A stretch of 64,000 bases of DNA from Macrophomina tecta (lineage: Eukaryota; Ascomycota; Dothideomycetes; Botryosphaeriales; Botryosphaeriaceae), in assembly GCA_024180945.1 (NCBI GenBank), contig JAKSGN010000036.1:682001-746000 (forward strand), in the 5' to 3' direction. A program made the position numbers and the translations under genes. How positions within the stretch are numbered: position 1 is the first letter of the stretch; the number at the start of each line of letters is the position of its first letter. Positions 8,898 through 22,128 of this stretch are shown here, piece after piece. Below the pieces are notes generated by a model. It saw only the letters and a list, made by a program, of their open reading frames with translations, was not told the origin of the DNA and did no database searches.

Positions 8898-11800
8898 CTA
8901 CCCCCCCCCCCCCTCTAGTAGGAATCGCCCTGATTTCTATTAGAAGGTATTGTGTTAGTACCTTATTAAAAAATCTTTAGTAAGGAAAAAGAGTGCACCT
9001 AATTACTATATAGAACATAGTATTATATATTAGCTATAGACGTTACGTAGTAAGATAAATTAGTCTTATTACATAACTGTTACTATGAATAATAAATAAA
9101 AGATAATAAATTAATAAAAAAATAAAAAAATATATTACTAAGCGGTTGTTATACGCATAAAAAATATAGATAATAGTATATTAGCACAGTTTTTTCTTTA
9201 TTATTAGATATTATTACTATTAAGAATAATAGGAATTAGCCTTATATAATAATACTAGCGAATATACTAATTAATAACTTACACGTGCTAATAATACTTA
9301 TAGGGTATAAGGTCGTTTTTTTAATAGCTTTAATAGGTATAATAACCCCCTATATTTTTCTAGATTTTTATAGTTTAGATCTAGCTTTTCTTCTTTAACT
9401 AAAACGTTTTTAACTAATATTAATTCTTTTTATTACTTCTTTCTTTTAAATAACTATTACTATATAGACCCCTTCCAGCTTTATTTACTTAGATTACTTC
9501 TACGATAAGCTTTCGTAGATATCTATTATAGGTAATATAGTAAAGCTTCTTTCTTATCTTTAGCTATAGCCTAGTTTAGTAGTAGTATACTATATACGTT
9601 ACGTATGCTATTAAGGTACGATATGCTACTATAAGAATAAAGTATAGATTAATTTTACGCCTATAGAGCTTCTTAGAGGGCTTCGCTAAATCTACTTTAA
9701 GAATCTACTCTATACTAAGTATAATTAATATACGAAGAGTAGTTATAAATATATTTTAGTAAGTATACTTTTTTTCTACTTTTTTTATACTTTTTATATA
9801 CTTTTATACTACTTATACTTATTACTAATAATAAAATTTATTTTTAGATTTTCTCTTAATTTCGCCGTACTACTAATTTACTATTGTTCTATTATAATAG
9901 CTTCGATAGCGCTTCTAATAAGAAGGTACTAAAGTTTATAGAAAAGAACGTACTTATACTATATAAGTATACTAGTACATTAGAAAAGGTAGTATTAGTA
10001 TATAAAAAGTAAAAGGTGAAGGAGATTATAGCTACTAGTGGCTATAGTAACTAGTAATATACGTGTAATATATTATACTCGGAGAATTAGTAGCATTATT
10101 AGGCTAGACTAGATAGAGTTAGCTTAATAAAGCTAACTAACGAAGTAGTAGATAAAGAGTTTAAGAATAAGTACTTTATAAAAATATCTAATATAAATAA
10201 GAGATAGTTTTAGTATAGCTTAAATATAAAGTAAATACTTCTTTAGGGCCCTTTTTTATAAATTAAGTATTTTTTCTAATATTTCTTCTTATTCTTTAAT
10301 TCTAGGAGGCGCCCTCGCCGTAGCTTACTTATAGTCTATATTTCGTTTACGTTTCGCTTGCGTTTTAGCTAGGCATTCTAAAAAATAGAGTTTTTTTTAA
10401 GATAATTCTATAGAAGCTCTCTATAATTATCTATTTTTTCTTTCTACTTCTATTTGTTATATTTATAGGGCTAGCCGAGCTATTTAAGTAGATATTACCT
10501 TAGTAGCTCTTTTTTATAGGCTACTATAGCTTTAACTTTTTAGTATTTACTATCGTCAGTTTCTTTAACTAGTAGTAGTTAGAACTCTAGCCTTATCATA
10601 TAAGCTTTTAGTAATATAATATTAAAAATAGTATATAGCCGGGATATAAATTATAGTAAATCTAAGTAATAGGCCTAGAAGCTAATCTTCTCTAGAATTT
10701 AAAATAATCTTAGATAATAGTTATTAAGTTTCTTATAAGGCCGTTTAGTTTTAATATTTCTTACTAAGAGAAGGACTAGTTATCTAATATTAAAATATAT
10801 TTTAGTTTAGTTTTAGTTATAATATTTTATTTAGAGTTTCTAGGAGTATTCGAGAAATTTTACTACTAATTTTTATACTTTTTATATACTTTTCGCGTGC
10901 TTTTTAGCTGCTTTAGCCGATTTAGTTAGAAAATTTCTATTAAGGTTATTTTAAACCCCGTTTTAGAAGTTAAATTCCATCCCTATATCTAGTTAAACTA
11001 GTACGAAGTCTATAAAAGAGTAGATTTTCTAGTTATAGACGTATAAAGTCTACTAGAGAAGCTTTACCTAGTCTAACTAGTTTTAAAAAATATAATAGTA
11101 TAAATATATCTTTAACTCTTAATTTTACCTCTTCGTTTAGCTGTCTATCTACGGGTAAAAGAAAGTACTTAGTCTATACTTAATTCTAAGATTATAGTAT
11201 AATTCGCTCTAGAACTAGCTTATAAATATTAAGCCCCTATCTAAGACTAGACTATTAGACGGCCTAAATTATATAAAAATATCGTTTATAATAAGATTTA
11301 TAAGTATTACCCTATTAATTATCTTCCTAACTAGTAGATAACGTATATATTTAGTAAAATAATTAATAAGTATAAGAACTATATTATATACTTAATTATC
11401 TCGCTCTACGAATTCTAGTAAGTCCGTAATAAAATTAAGAAAGTAGTATTTATAGAATTAAGCAGCTACTAATAGTAGTTATAATAATCTATACGGCTTA
11501 TATTAGTAAGCCTTATTATATTAATAGATATTATAGCTTTATATATATTTTCTAATATTTATGGTAATACCTTTCTAGTAGTACTTTCTAAAAAGTATTT
11601 CTTAGGTATAATAAATACTATAATAGCTATTACTTAAATTATTATAATTTCTAAGTAGGATTTTCTTACGTAGCGAAGTATACTTTAATATGTATATTTA
11701 TTTTTTATAGTGTAGGAGTTCTTACTCGTTAATTATATACTAATTATATACTAAAAGTACCCTTTTTATAAGTTATTCTTATACGTTTATATAAAAGGCG

Positions 11801-12892
11801 TTCCTTCATTGCTTAGTATAAATAAAATTAACTAATAATTTAAGAGTAGCTTTAAATGCTATTTTAGTTATAGCGGCTACTATTACTATAGACTAAGATA
11901 TAAAGCTTTATACTAAGCTTATACTAGCTTTTTTATAGTAAGTATATATCGAAGGTACTAGACTCTTATAAGCGAACTCGTCGTACTTCTTATAAGTAAT
12001 AGAATAGACTAAGGCAGTTTAGTAATTATTACTACTATTTATACGTAGATTTTTCTTATACTCTTAGCTAGAATCTTTAGTAGTATATAGAGATTCTTCT
12101 AACCTCTAAATCTAGAGTTTATATTATAGTATAGATAATATAGTATTAAGGTAGGTACGCTTATTACCCTTCTTAAAGCTAAGGATGTAGTTTAGATATC
12201 TTAAAAAAGCATTTACTAGATTAGACTTACCTAGCTTATATTTAATATTAAAATTAAATTTAGCTAAGACTTTAGCGTACTAAGCCTATTAAGCTATAAG
12301 GCTCTTAGTTATTATAAAATAATGTAGATTATTATAATTAGATAATACTCGTACTAGTATTTATATATATACTAGATAAGGCCTCTAATACTTAAAGTAC
12401 TATATAATTATATAAAGTTTTTTATTATAGGTATTATACTATATTTTAGTACTAGTAAACTTATAGCTAAAATACGTAATAAAGTACTAATAGTGCTAGT
12501 TATTCTCTCTATCTAGTGGTTAGAGAAGAATACTATCGTAGATATAGTCTAATACGTTAGTAATTAGTATAACTAGAAGATTTAGATTATAGTACTATAG
12601 TATAGAAGCCTACGTAAAATATACTTTTAGTTTACTAAATGCCTACTTTACCTCTATAGGCTATTTCTAGGGCTTATACTATTTAGTTAGCTTTTTTTTT
12701 AGTACTTATTTAGCTTCTAGATTAGAATCTTAGGCTACTTCTTTTAGTAAGCTAGTTAGTAGTTAAACTACTATAGAGTAATTCTATATAAAGTACCTAT
12801 AGAAGTTAGTAAAGCCTAGAAAAATCTAAATATTATAATAGCTTTATAGCTTTAGCTAGTTCTTAATAACTTCGACTCTTATAGAGTCTATA
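8898..12892 (-). pseudogene. Outer element pol relic, 3' half (post-RT, RNase H, integrase)
   Basis: No open frame survives, but on minus the conserved gypsy block FLGFTNFYRYFI, which follows the RT core, reads at about 12.78-12.83 kb, right next to the insertion point of the second element. Sequence further left should be RNase H, integrase and a possible tail domain, by order rather than by clear motifs. CA and TG are nearly absent: the 60-base rows starting at 9001, 9841 and 10021 hold one CA and three TG in 180 bases, while CpG is retained. That is CpA-directed RIP rather than CpG decay. Confidence 0.75.
8901..8916 (-). other. Polypurine tract of the outer element
   Basis: Thirteen C on plus (G13 on minus) followed by TCT, three bases inside the LTR. 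In minus sense this is a purine run directly before the 3' LTR, where plus-strand DNA synthesis is primed. G runs contain no CpA/TpG, so RIP leaves them intact, which explains this GC island in AT-rich DNA. Confidence 0.75.
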
Positions 12893-12897
12893 ATAAT
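12893..12897. repeat. Target-site duplication (ATAAT) of the second element, left
   Basis: ATAAT precedes the 5' LTR and recurs at 23261-23265. Rejoining the outer element across one copy restores a continuous minus-strand RT frame reading ...FLGFIV...RIIDSIRVEVIK..., apart from RIP stops. Confidence 0.85.
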
Positions 12898-13134
12898 TAT
12901 TATAGTCTAGAAGCCTAGTAATAAAAAAAGCCTTAGAGAAACCTCGGCTATAACTAATAAATAGACTTATACCTACGTAGGTATAAATATTATGTAACTT
13001 TATCTAATTTATATATTTAAGTAGACTTTATTTTTTTTTCTCTTTTTTTCTCTTTTTTTCTTTTTTTAAGTTTTAGCTTCTTATACGTAGCGTAATAAAT
13101 CTTTTAGCGATTATTCTAAGGTTAAGCCTTAATA
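12898..13134 (+). repeat. 5' LTR of the second element
   Basis: 237 bp, beginning TATTATAG (from TGTTATAG) and ending CCTTAATA (from CCTTAACA). It aligns along its length with 23021-23260; most differences are transitions, apart from length and composition changes in a polypyrimidine tract at about 13030-13070. Confidence 0.9.
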
Positions 13135-16100
13135 TTAGCTAAAACTTTATACCTAAGAAACTTATTAAATATAAAATTACTAGATACTAAGTATTAAAGA
13201 CGATCGCGTACCGGTTTTATAAAATTACTAAATAGTAAAGATAGTTATATATTAATCTTATAAAATTACTAAATAATAAAGATAGTTATATACCAGTCTT
13301 ACGAAATTACTAAACAGTAAAGATAGTTATATATCGGCCTTACTAGAATTACTAGAATTACTAAAATTACTAGAACTATTAAAATAAATACTTAAGAATA
13401 AGCGTAAGAGTAGTAGACTTAAAAATAGTACCCTTAAAAGTCTTAAGAAATAATATAATTATTATAATAGATAATATCTTAAATCGCCTTCTTAGTATAT
13501 AAGGTAGATTAGCTAGAAGAAGAAAATATGACTAATACTACATTATTAGAAGACGAGCCCTAAGATACTAGCTAACTAATATAAGAATAAGACTATATAA
13601 CCTTATATTAGTAAGATTAGTCTACTAAGAACCTTAGCCCTTTTATTAAATTTTTAGATAATAGAAATAAGCTAGAATCTTAAATTTTTTAAGTATAAAT
13701 AAAGCTTCTAGTAGACTATACTAGTTATACTAAAGCTATAAAATTCTTTATACTCTATAACTAGCTTAGGGGCGAGGTAGTATAATAGCTATAGCTATAG
13801 GTATAGGCTAGTATTAATATGAGTAGTATAACTACTTAGTATTTACTAGATTAGCTACATCTATCTTTTAGCGACCCCTATATATAGAAGAAGGCTTAGC
13901 GTAGGCTATATAAGCTACGCTAAACTAATAAGTCTTTTATAAAATATTTTACTAAATTCCGTAAGCTAGTACTCGAAGCTAGAGAAATAAGCTAACTAGA
14001 TAAGATTCTTAAAAATTATCTTAAAGCCGGCCTAAGCTAGAAGCTTTAGTATAGTATAATTAGTCTTAAAAGTATAAGCTAGTTCTTTAAGAACTACTAT
14101 ATAAAACTAAAGTATATTAGTAATTAACTAGAGGTATTTAATTTACGTAATAATAAAAAGAAGGCTTAGTAAGGCTAGTAAAAGAGCTAGTAGTAAGGTT
14201 AAAATAAGGTTAGCTTAGTAGAATCTAAGTAGTTAAAGCTAACGTCGCTTTAATATAATAATATAGACTAGAAGCCTACTAAATTAGCTAAGATAGCCTA
14301 GGAACACTATACTAAATAGATAAATACCTAAGAAATATAAAAGTATAGAGAAGAGAACCGCTACTACTACTATAGTAACTCTACGTACCGCGTTAGTTAA
14401 TACCCCTAGTGGCTACTACGAAAGCCTAAGCGTATAGTAAGACTAGCCTAATAAGAAGAGCCTAAGAAACTAAAGCTAGAAAAGATAAAAGATTATAATA
14501 CCTCTTTATAATATTTAAAAAATAAGTAGCTTCTATTAAAAAACGTAGGTAGAAGCCTATAGAGAAGAAGAAACGAGTAATATAAGCTAACTAGTAAAAA
14601 TAGTAATTTAAATTAAAATAAAACTTACTTCTTATGTTAGTTTTAATTAATAAAGAGTCTTTTAGTAAAGCTCTTACTAATACTAGCTATAAATATTATG
14701 CTATAATAAGCTATAAGTTCGCTAAACATTATAAACTCCCGCGTATTTAAATATTCTTAAGGATACTAGATGGCTTAATACCTACTGGATAGTAAATTAT
14801 AGAGGTAGCTTAGATAGAAATTAATATTAGTAGCTATAATTAAAAATAAATATTCTTTTATATTATTCTAAGACTTACTAGCTATAATATTATACTAGAT
14901 AACCCCTAGATAGTATAAAAAAAGATAGTATTAGACTAAAGTAAATAGATAATTATCTTTAAGAGTATTAGTTTAGTAGTTAAGTAAAATACTAATCTAC
15001 CTAAGACCTAAGAAATATTAATTAGAGTATATACGTTCTACTCCTTATATTAGTAATATAAGAAGAAAGAATATTAAATCTTTACTATAAGCCTCGCTAA
15101 TATTAATAAGGCCCTAAAAGAGAAGATTCTAATTAATATTAAGACTAATCTATTATACTAGATTAATTAAAAATGGTATCTCTTATTCAAGAAAAGAGAA
15201 GCTAAGAAATTACTACTCTATTAATTTAGTATTAATTACTATATTGAATTAGAAAAGAATACTAATAAATAAATACTAAAACTACTATAGAGGTCTTTAT
15301 ATAATATATTTCGTAATAAGCTTCTAGTACTTTAAAAAACGCTAAATAATTATCTTAATAAAAGCTTTATTTAAGTTAGTAATTTACTTATAGCTGCCCC
15401 CGTTCTCTTTATAAAGAAACTAGAAGGGGGGCTTCATTTTTACTATAATTATTAAGCCCTAAATTAAATTACTAAAAAGAACTATTACCCGTTATCTCTT
15501 ATTTAGAAGACGCTTAATTAGATTAGTAAGACTAAATAGTTTACTAAGCTTAATATCGCCGTCGCCTTCTATAGAATACGAATTAAGGAAGGTAATAAAT
15601 AGCTTACTATATTTAGAACTTAATTTAGATTATTTAAATAGCTAGTTACTCTATTTAGATTAGCTAACGCACTAAGTACCTTCTAGCAATATATTAATTA
15701 GATATTAAGAAACTTTTTAGATAATTTTATCTTAGCCTATATAGATAATATTTTAATCTTTATAAACGGCTCTCGTAGAAATTACCGCGAGAAGGTTAAT
15801 AAAGTATTAGCTAAATTAAATACTATAGACCTCTAGCTTAATCTTAAGAAATATAAGTTTAAAGTCTAGTTAATAAAGTATCTTAGTTATATAATTAAGG
15901 CTAGTAAGGATATTCGAATAAATCTAGAGAAGATCTAAGTAATCTAAAAATAAATAGTACCGACTACTATTAAGGGCGTATAAGGTTTTCTTAGATTTAC
16001 TAATTTTTATAGACGGTTTATTAAAGTCTTTTCTAGTCTAACGCACCCCTTAGTTATGCTTACTAAAAAAGATACGGTTTTTTAATAGAATAAGAAAGCT

Positions 16101-17827
16101 AATATAGCTTTTAAGAAGCTAAAAAAGGCTTTTATTACTACTCTAGTACTAATATAATTTAATTTAAAATAAGAGATAGTTCTTATAATGAACTTCTTAG
16201 AGTACTATACTAGTAGCATTCTCTAGTAGTACAATAATAATAGCTTTCTATACCTAGTAGTATTTTTTTTAAAAAAAATCTTTCTACTAAATATAACTAT
16301 TTAATTTATAATAAAAAACTACTCGCGATAGTTAAGTATCTATGCTAATAGAATATAAAATTAAAAAAGCTTAATTAGTTTAAGATTTTTACTAATTATA
16401 AGAATTTAGAATATTTTATTACTGCGAGAAGACTATCCGAAAAATAAATTTAATAGTAGAAAGAACTTAGCTAGTTTTCTTTTATAATTAAATATATTTC
16501 TAGAACGACTAATAGATTAGTAGATACGCTTACTAGACGAGATTAAGACCTATCTATATAGAATATAAATTAAAGACTTAAGTAAAGAATAGTCTAGCTA
16601 CTACTACTAGCTTATTAAGAACTTATTCTTAATACTAAACTAGTAGAAGACCCTAAGAAATAAGAGAATTAGAATTATAAGAACTTACTATTAACGAACT
16701 AAGATAATACTAGATAGATACTACTAGAATAGTATAAATACGACTAGACTCTTTAAGATTAATAGTAAAAGATATAGTATTAGAATAATATTCTAAACTA
16801 ACTAAAAGAAATAGTCTAACGAGAAAATAGAATATTTCCCCTAGATCTATCTAATAAGATTAAGGTGTTAGTATCTAAATACTTATTAAATAACTAAGAA
16901 AACCTTCTATTTAGAAGAAGAAAATAGATACTAGATTTAGAACTATTATAAATATGAATTATCTAAGAGATATATAACTTACTCCTTATAGTTTATTTAA
17001 GATAAATTAAAATAATTAATCTTATAGTAAGATAATTCTTTTAGCTAAAATTCGTTAATAATATTTAAAGGTTTTACCGAAACTATAATAGTTATAGTAA
17101 AACTAAAGTCTAGAGAAATAGAAAATAAAAACTTTTTAAACTACTCTTAGTATTAGAAAGATAGTAGTACGAGATCTTAATTAACTTTATTAGGCTACTT
17201 CTATTAAGTAACGACTATAAAATACTTATAGTAATAACTAACTAGTTAGAAAAAGAGGTTATCCTTAAAACATACATAAATCTAAAAATAGAAACTATTA
17301 TAAGACTCTTTATTAGTTACTTCTACTAAGATTATAGAATACCGGCGGCTATTATATTAGATAGAGAAACGTAATTTATTAGTCTACTATAGTAATAAAT
17401 CTATTAATTACTTAAGATTAAGCGGCGAATATTAATAGCGTACTATTCTTAAATAAATAAATTAATGAAATAAATAAATACTGAGGTAGTATAAAAGCTA
17501 GCCTTATTTATAAATTACTATTAATAAGATTAGATAGACTAGCTACTAGTTATCTAGCTAGTACTAAATAAAAAAACGTTAATAGTTACTTAAATAAGTC
17601 TCTTTTTCTTTTCTTATAGTTACTACCTCGAGCCGCTCGAGTTATTTAAAGATATATAGCTAAGTAGCTAGTAGAAGTAGTTTCTAATAGCTAAGACTAA
17701 GACTATTATTATAAAAATTAAAAAGATTATAAATTAGGCGTAAGCGTTAATAGTAGAGACTTAATAAAAGTAAAAATATTAAGTAAATTAGTAACGAAAC
17801 CCCTTACTAGCATATAAAGTAGGCGAT
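13135..17827 (+). pseudogene. Second element gag-pol relic up to the integrase
   Basis: Every frame is broken by TAG/TAA stops created by RIP at TGG, CAG and CAA codons, but the plus strand reads as a Ty3/gypsy polyprotein. Protease segment KALTNTSYKYYA corresponds to the D-T-G active site, now N-T-S. RT reads KNYYPLSLI, FTKLNIAVAFYRIRIKEGN and AYIDNILIFINGS; the second catalytic aspartate of YxDD has become Asn. RNase H ends near a DALTRR-like block at about 16.53 kb, and the integrase core reads IPAAIILDRETQFISLL. It ends at GDKV (17823-17832), where the third element entered. Confidence 0.85.
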
Positions 17828-17832
17828 AAAGT
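17828..17832. repeat. Target-site duplication (AAAGT) of the third element, left
   Basis: AAAGT recurs at 22124-22128. Joining the flanks at one copy gives GDKV followed by a TAG (from TGG, Trp) and LSLKNL, the normal GDKVWL stretch at the C-terminal side of gypsy integrases. This confirms the insertion point exactly. Confidence 0.85.
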
Positions 17833-18774
17833 TATTATAAACCCCTAGAAATAAGGGCTTTATAACTCTACGGGCTAGGAGCCTGTACAAGAAAGGGTAT
17901 TATAGGGGCTAGAAACCCTTATAAATAGTAGAGCCGCATGACTAAAGCGCCTATACGGGAAAATTAGCCTTAAAAAAGATATTACGAACCCCCGGGAATA
18001 AGGGCTTTATGACCCCACAGGCTAGGAGCCCGCACGGGAAAAGGTACCGTAGGAGTTAGAAACTCTTATGAGTAGTAGAGCCGTATAACTAAGACGCCCG
18101 CACGGGAAAACTAGCCTTAAGAGAGAACGGCGTATACGGGCCTAGGCTAGGTAATAATAGAAGCCTATATGAAAACGACGCCTACGCGGTATAGTAATAT
18201 ACTAAGAGCAGAATCCCGTAGAAAAAGAATTAGTTATGGAAGTACGCTTAGCTAAACTAGATAGTAAGTATAAAAGTATATACCCTTACTAAGAATAGAA
18301 GATAGAACCTAAGAAACTAACTTTTAAGTATAAAGAACAAATAAGAGAAAGGTAGATATATCGTTCGTTTATTAAGAAAGAAGTTAGATTCCAAAAAATA
18401 GATATTAGTGCCTAAGTTACGTAGAATCTACTAGGCCTACTTAAGGATTAGAAGCCTTAGTACTAATCTAACTCTTAAATTAATCTAATACCACGACTAA
18501 TCTAATAGTCGTTCGGATTTCTAGATTATTATAGCTTTTCTATAGTATATAGAATATACTTATTAGGTAGTACTTTAGCCTTTATAGTTAACTTAAAGTT
18601 CTAATATAACCCTATTAGAGGTAATAAGCCTAACGCATACCGCGCACTAATATATTATATAATTACTACTATTATTCTAATTCTTTATCCTTCTCTTATT
18701 CTTTAAGGTAAACCCTTTAGCTATCTAACCCTACTAGGCGATTCTAAAGCCTAGTAGAAGAGGCCGCCGTTATA
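17833..18774 (+). repeat. 5' LTR of the third element with a tandem 147-bp duplication
   Basis: The unit 17980-18774 (795 bp) matches the 3' LTR 21328-22123 (796 bp). It is preceded by a partial second copy of the first 147 bases of the LTR (17833-17979), so the 5' LTR has its first segment twice and the 3' LTR once. The target duplication lies before the partial copy, which shows that the extra unit belongs to the element. Confidence 0.85.
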
Positions 18775-21327
18775 ATAATATAAAGATTATCTATAGAAAG
18801 AAATCTAAGAATACTCGCGTAGATACACTAAGTAGATAAGCTAACTATATTAAAGAAAAGCTAGGTCTATAACCTATAATACTTAATATATAGGAAGACG
18901 GGTCTTTTATACCCGCTAGCCGTAGCCGCTAGATTACCGCTATTTATAGTATCGAATAGATATAGCTCTAAGAAGAACTAGACGACTTACTTATTTTAGT
19001 TAAACTACTTACTCTAGCGATATACCTCGAAGGCAACGAATAGAAGCATAAGATTTAAAAAGCTTATATAAATAATATAATAGCTTAAGAAATTAGAGAA
19101 CTCGAAAATAACCCCTAAATAACTAAAAATGTAGATAGTATAATTCTATTTTTAGAATTAGTCTATATTTCGGTTAAACTATGGGAAAAACTCGTAAAAG
19201 ATATATATAAAGCTTTAGTATATGGTTATTAAGAAATAAATAAGATAATAAAGTAAATTACGAGAAGCTACTATTTTCTAAGACTTAGAAAAACTATTTA
19301 ACGAGTAATCTTATAATATAATCTCTATATTAGAAGTAAGGCCGCGAGATACGTACTCTATAGATTACTTTAGCTACTACTAATATTAAAGCGCCCTTAG
19401 TAATTTATCTTACTAGACTTTATTATAAACCTACCTAAGTTAAAAGAACCACTTACTAAGATTAAGTATAATATAATTCTAGTTATTATTAATAGAATAA
19501 TAAAGTATATATACTACCTACTATATCTTAAATTAATAAATGCGAAAGAACTCACCTATACATTTCTAAGAATAATTTTCGATAACTACGGGTTACTAGA
19601 AGAGCTTATATTAAATAAAAATCGACTATTTATATTCTAATTCTAGTAAAGCCTTACTTAATAGCTTAGAGCTAAGTATAAGCTCTTAACTATAGTACAC
19701 CCTTAAATAAATAAATAAATAGAACGGACGAATTAAACGCTAAAATAATACCTACGCTACTACCTTAACTACATATAAAATAACTAGGTTAAGCTACTAC
19801 TACTCGTATAATTTACGTATAATAGCTTAAAGGCGTTTGCTATATAAAAATCCCCGTTCTATACTAACTATAGGTATAAGCTAATAGCCTATAGATATCC
19901 GATACTAAGCGAGTTATTAGCCTAAAAAAAATTCTTAAAGCAGACTAGCTAAAGGTACTCTATATATAATTATATCTAGACCTCGAATTTGTAGTTCTAT
20001 AAATAAATAAATACTATAATAAATAGTACTAGAAGGCACTAAAGCTTAAGAGAAGAAATAAAATTTATCTTCTTAGTAAAAATTTTAAATAAAAAAAGAA
20101 CGACTAACTAAGTAAAAAATTAGACTTTAAAAAAGTCAATCCCTTCGAAATTAAGAAATAAATTAGAAAGGTTAATTTCCGCCTTAAATTACTAGATACT
20201 ATATAAATATATCTAGTATTTTATATTACCCTACTCGAATTAGTACCTTAAGACGCCATGCTACTACGCTAAATAAAGAAAATTATACTAGAAAATCTAA
20301 ACGCTAATAAAAATAAAGACTAAGATATAGAATAAGTCCTAAATAGTAGCTATATTAACAGTTAGTTTAGATACCTCCTTAAATAGAAAAGAGACTAGAA
20401 TAATACCTAAAAACTACTAAAACTCTACGATTATTAAAAACTTATTAATAAGTTCTATCGCCGAAACCTAGATCGACTAATACTACTAACTTATTATATA
20501 TAAAGAACCTAAAATTAAAATTAGAAAACGGAGACTACCGCGCCTAATTTACTAGCTCGGGATTCTTAGGCGGCGTAGTACTAGAGCTAGCGCTAGAAAA
20601 ACTAATAAACTAGAATAGACCCGTAATAGTATTAGCTAAGATATCGCTATATAAATACTTTACTTATCGATCCTCCTTAGTATTTTTAGGGTTAATAGAA
20701 TTTCTAGCCTCGTAAGCTATCTCTAAATAATCTAGCTTCTTAAGGTTCTTAATAAACTACATCTTCTTATTTAGTATTAAGCTACTATAGTATTATAATA
20801 AGATCTTTTATTTCTGAGAACGTTCTAGATGAAATAAAGCGGCGCGTAACTCGAACGTTAGCTTAAAAATAGTATCTAAGGTCTTTATCTTATTTATAGT
20901 AACCTTTATAATAGTACGCTCTAGATAAATAACTAGAAAAAAAATTAAAATAAGTTAAATAGAAATAAGAGAAACTTATAGTTATTTTTCTCCGTACTAC
21001 TAGTATTATAATAGATATTACTACGACGAGTATACTCGCTGTAATACAAATATTCTAGAGTAATATAATATACTATCGCCTTACCCTTCTCCTCTAATAA
21101 AAGATAATGAGTATAAGAAATTAGTATATCTAGGTTTAAAAGATTATATAAAGAATTAATCTTTACGCTAAGATACTTATACTTAGCTTACTATATATCG
21201 CGCTTACGCTTAGGAGGTATTATAGAAAATACTTATAATAAAAAAAAACGAAGAGATAAAAAGAGCCTAGAAAGATATAGATAAATAAATAAATCTTTAA
21301 GCTAAAGATTCTTAAAGAGGGAAATAG
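18775..21327 (+). pseudogene. Third element integrase-chromodomain relic
   Basis: Integrase reads VLIIINRITKYIYYLLYLK, FLRIIFDNYGLLEELI and, with stops, a YNS-containing block near 19.82 kb. The tail LLSKNFK, KLDFKKVNPFEI, RKVNFRLKLLDTI and VFYITLLEL is the usual stretch before a chromodomain, followed by SSYINS.FRYLLK.K, where dots are stops or losses. The zinc-finger part shows the C-x-x-C side near 19.35 kb. The last 0.6 kb (about 20.7-21.3) has no recognisable coding content. Confidence 0.75.
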
Positions 21328-22123
21328 TATTACGAATCCTCGGAAATAAGGGCTTTATAATCCTACGGGCTAGAAGCCCGCACGAAAAAGAGTACCGTAA
21401 GAACTAAAAACCCTTATAAATAGTAAAGTCGTATAACTAAGGCGCCCGTATAGAAAAACTAGCCTTAAGAAAGAATGGCACGTACGGGCCTAGACTAAAT
21501 AATAATAGAAGCCTATACGGGAATAATACCTACGTGGTATAGTAATATACTAAGAATAGAATTCCGTAGAAGAAGAATTAGTTATAAAAATACGCTTAGC
21601 TAAACTAGATAGTAAGTATAAAAGTATATATCCTTACTAAGGGTAAAAGATAAAACTTAAGAAACTAACTTTTAAGTACGAAGAACGAATAAGAGAAAGA
21701 CAAATATATTATTTATTTATTAAGAAAGAAGTTAGATTTTAAAAAATAAATATTAGCGCCTAAGTTACGTAGAATCTACTAGACCTACTTAAGAATTAGA
21801 AGCCTTAGTACTAATCTAACTCTTAGATTAATCTAGTACTATAACTAATCTAATAGTCATTCTAATTTCTAGATTATTATAGCTTTTCTATAGTATATAG
21901 AATATACTTATTAGGTAGTACTTTAGCCTTTATAGTTAACTTAAAATTCTAATATAAATTTATTAAAGATAATAAGCCTAACGTGTACTACGTATTAATC
22001 TATTACGTAACCGCTATTTATTATTTTAATTCTTTATCCTTCTCTTATTCTTTAAAATAAACCTTACTACTATCTAATTCTACTAGGTAATACCGAAGCC
22101 TAGTAGAAGAGACCGCTATTATA
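21328..22123 (+). repeat. 3' LTR of the third element
   Basis: 796 bp, starts TATTACGAA and ends CTATTATA. Compared with 17980-18774 it carries more A/T at variable positions, so the 5' copy escaped more of the mutation. Confidence 0.88.
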
Positions 22124-22128
22124 AAAGT
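22124..22128. repeat. Target-site duplication (AAAGT) of the third element, right
   Basis: Matches 17828-17832 and marks the right end of the third element. Confidence 0.85.

Larger units (their letters stand above)
17833..22123 (+). mobile_element. Third Ty3/gypsy element, internally deleted, nested in the second
   Basis: 4,291 bp with long LTRs (about 796 bp) and AAAGT duplications. The internal part is only 2.55 kb (18775-21327) and reads, on plus, as an integrase zinc finger (from about 19.16 kb), integrase core (about 19.45-19.95 kb) and chromodomain (about 20.3-20.5 kb). No gag, protease or RT could be found, and the space for them is missing. A purine-rich tract (AAAGAGGGAAATAG) precedes the 3' LTR. 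It looks like a deletion derivative mobilised in trans, or an element deleted after insertion. It kept more GC-rich patches than its hosts. Confidence 0.85.

Noticed and set aside
17833..18126. Tandem 147-bp units as a CRISPR-like or satellite array
   Set aside because: Only two units, and they are the start of an LTR; no spacers.
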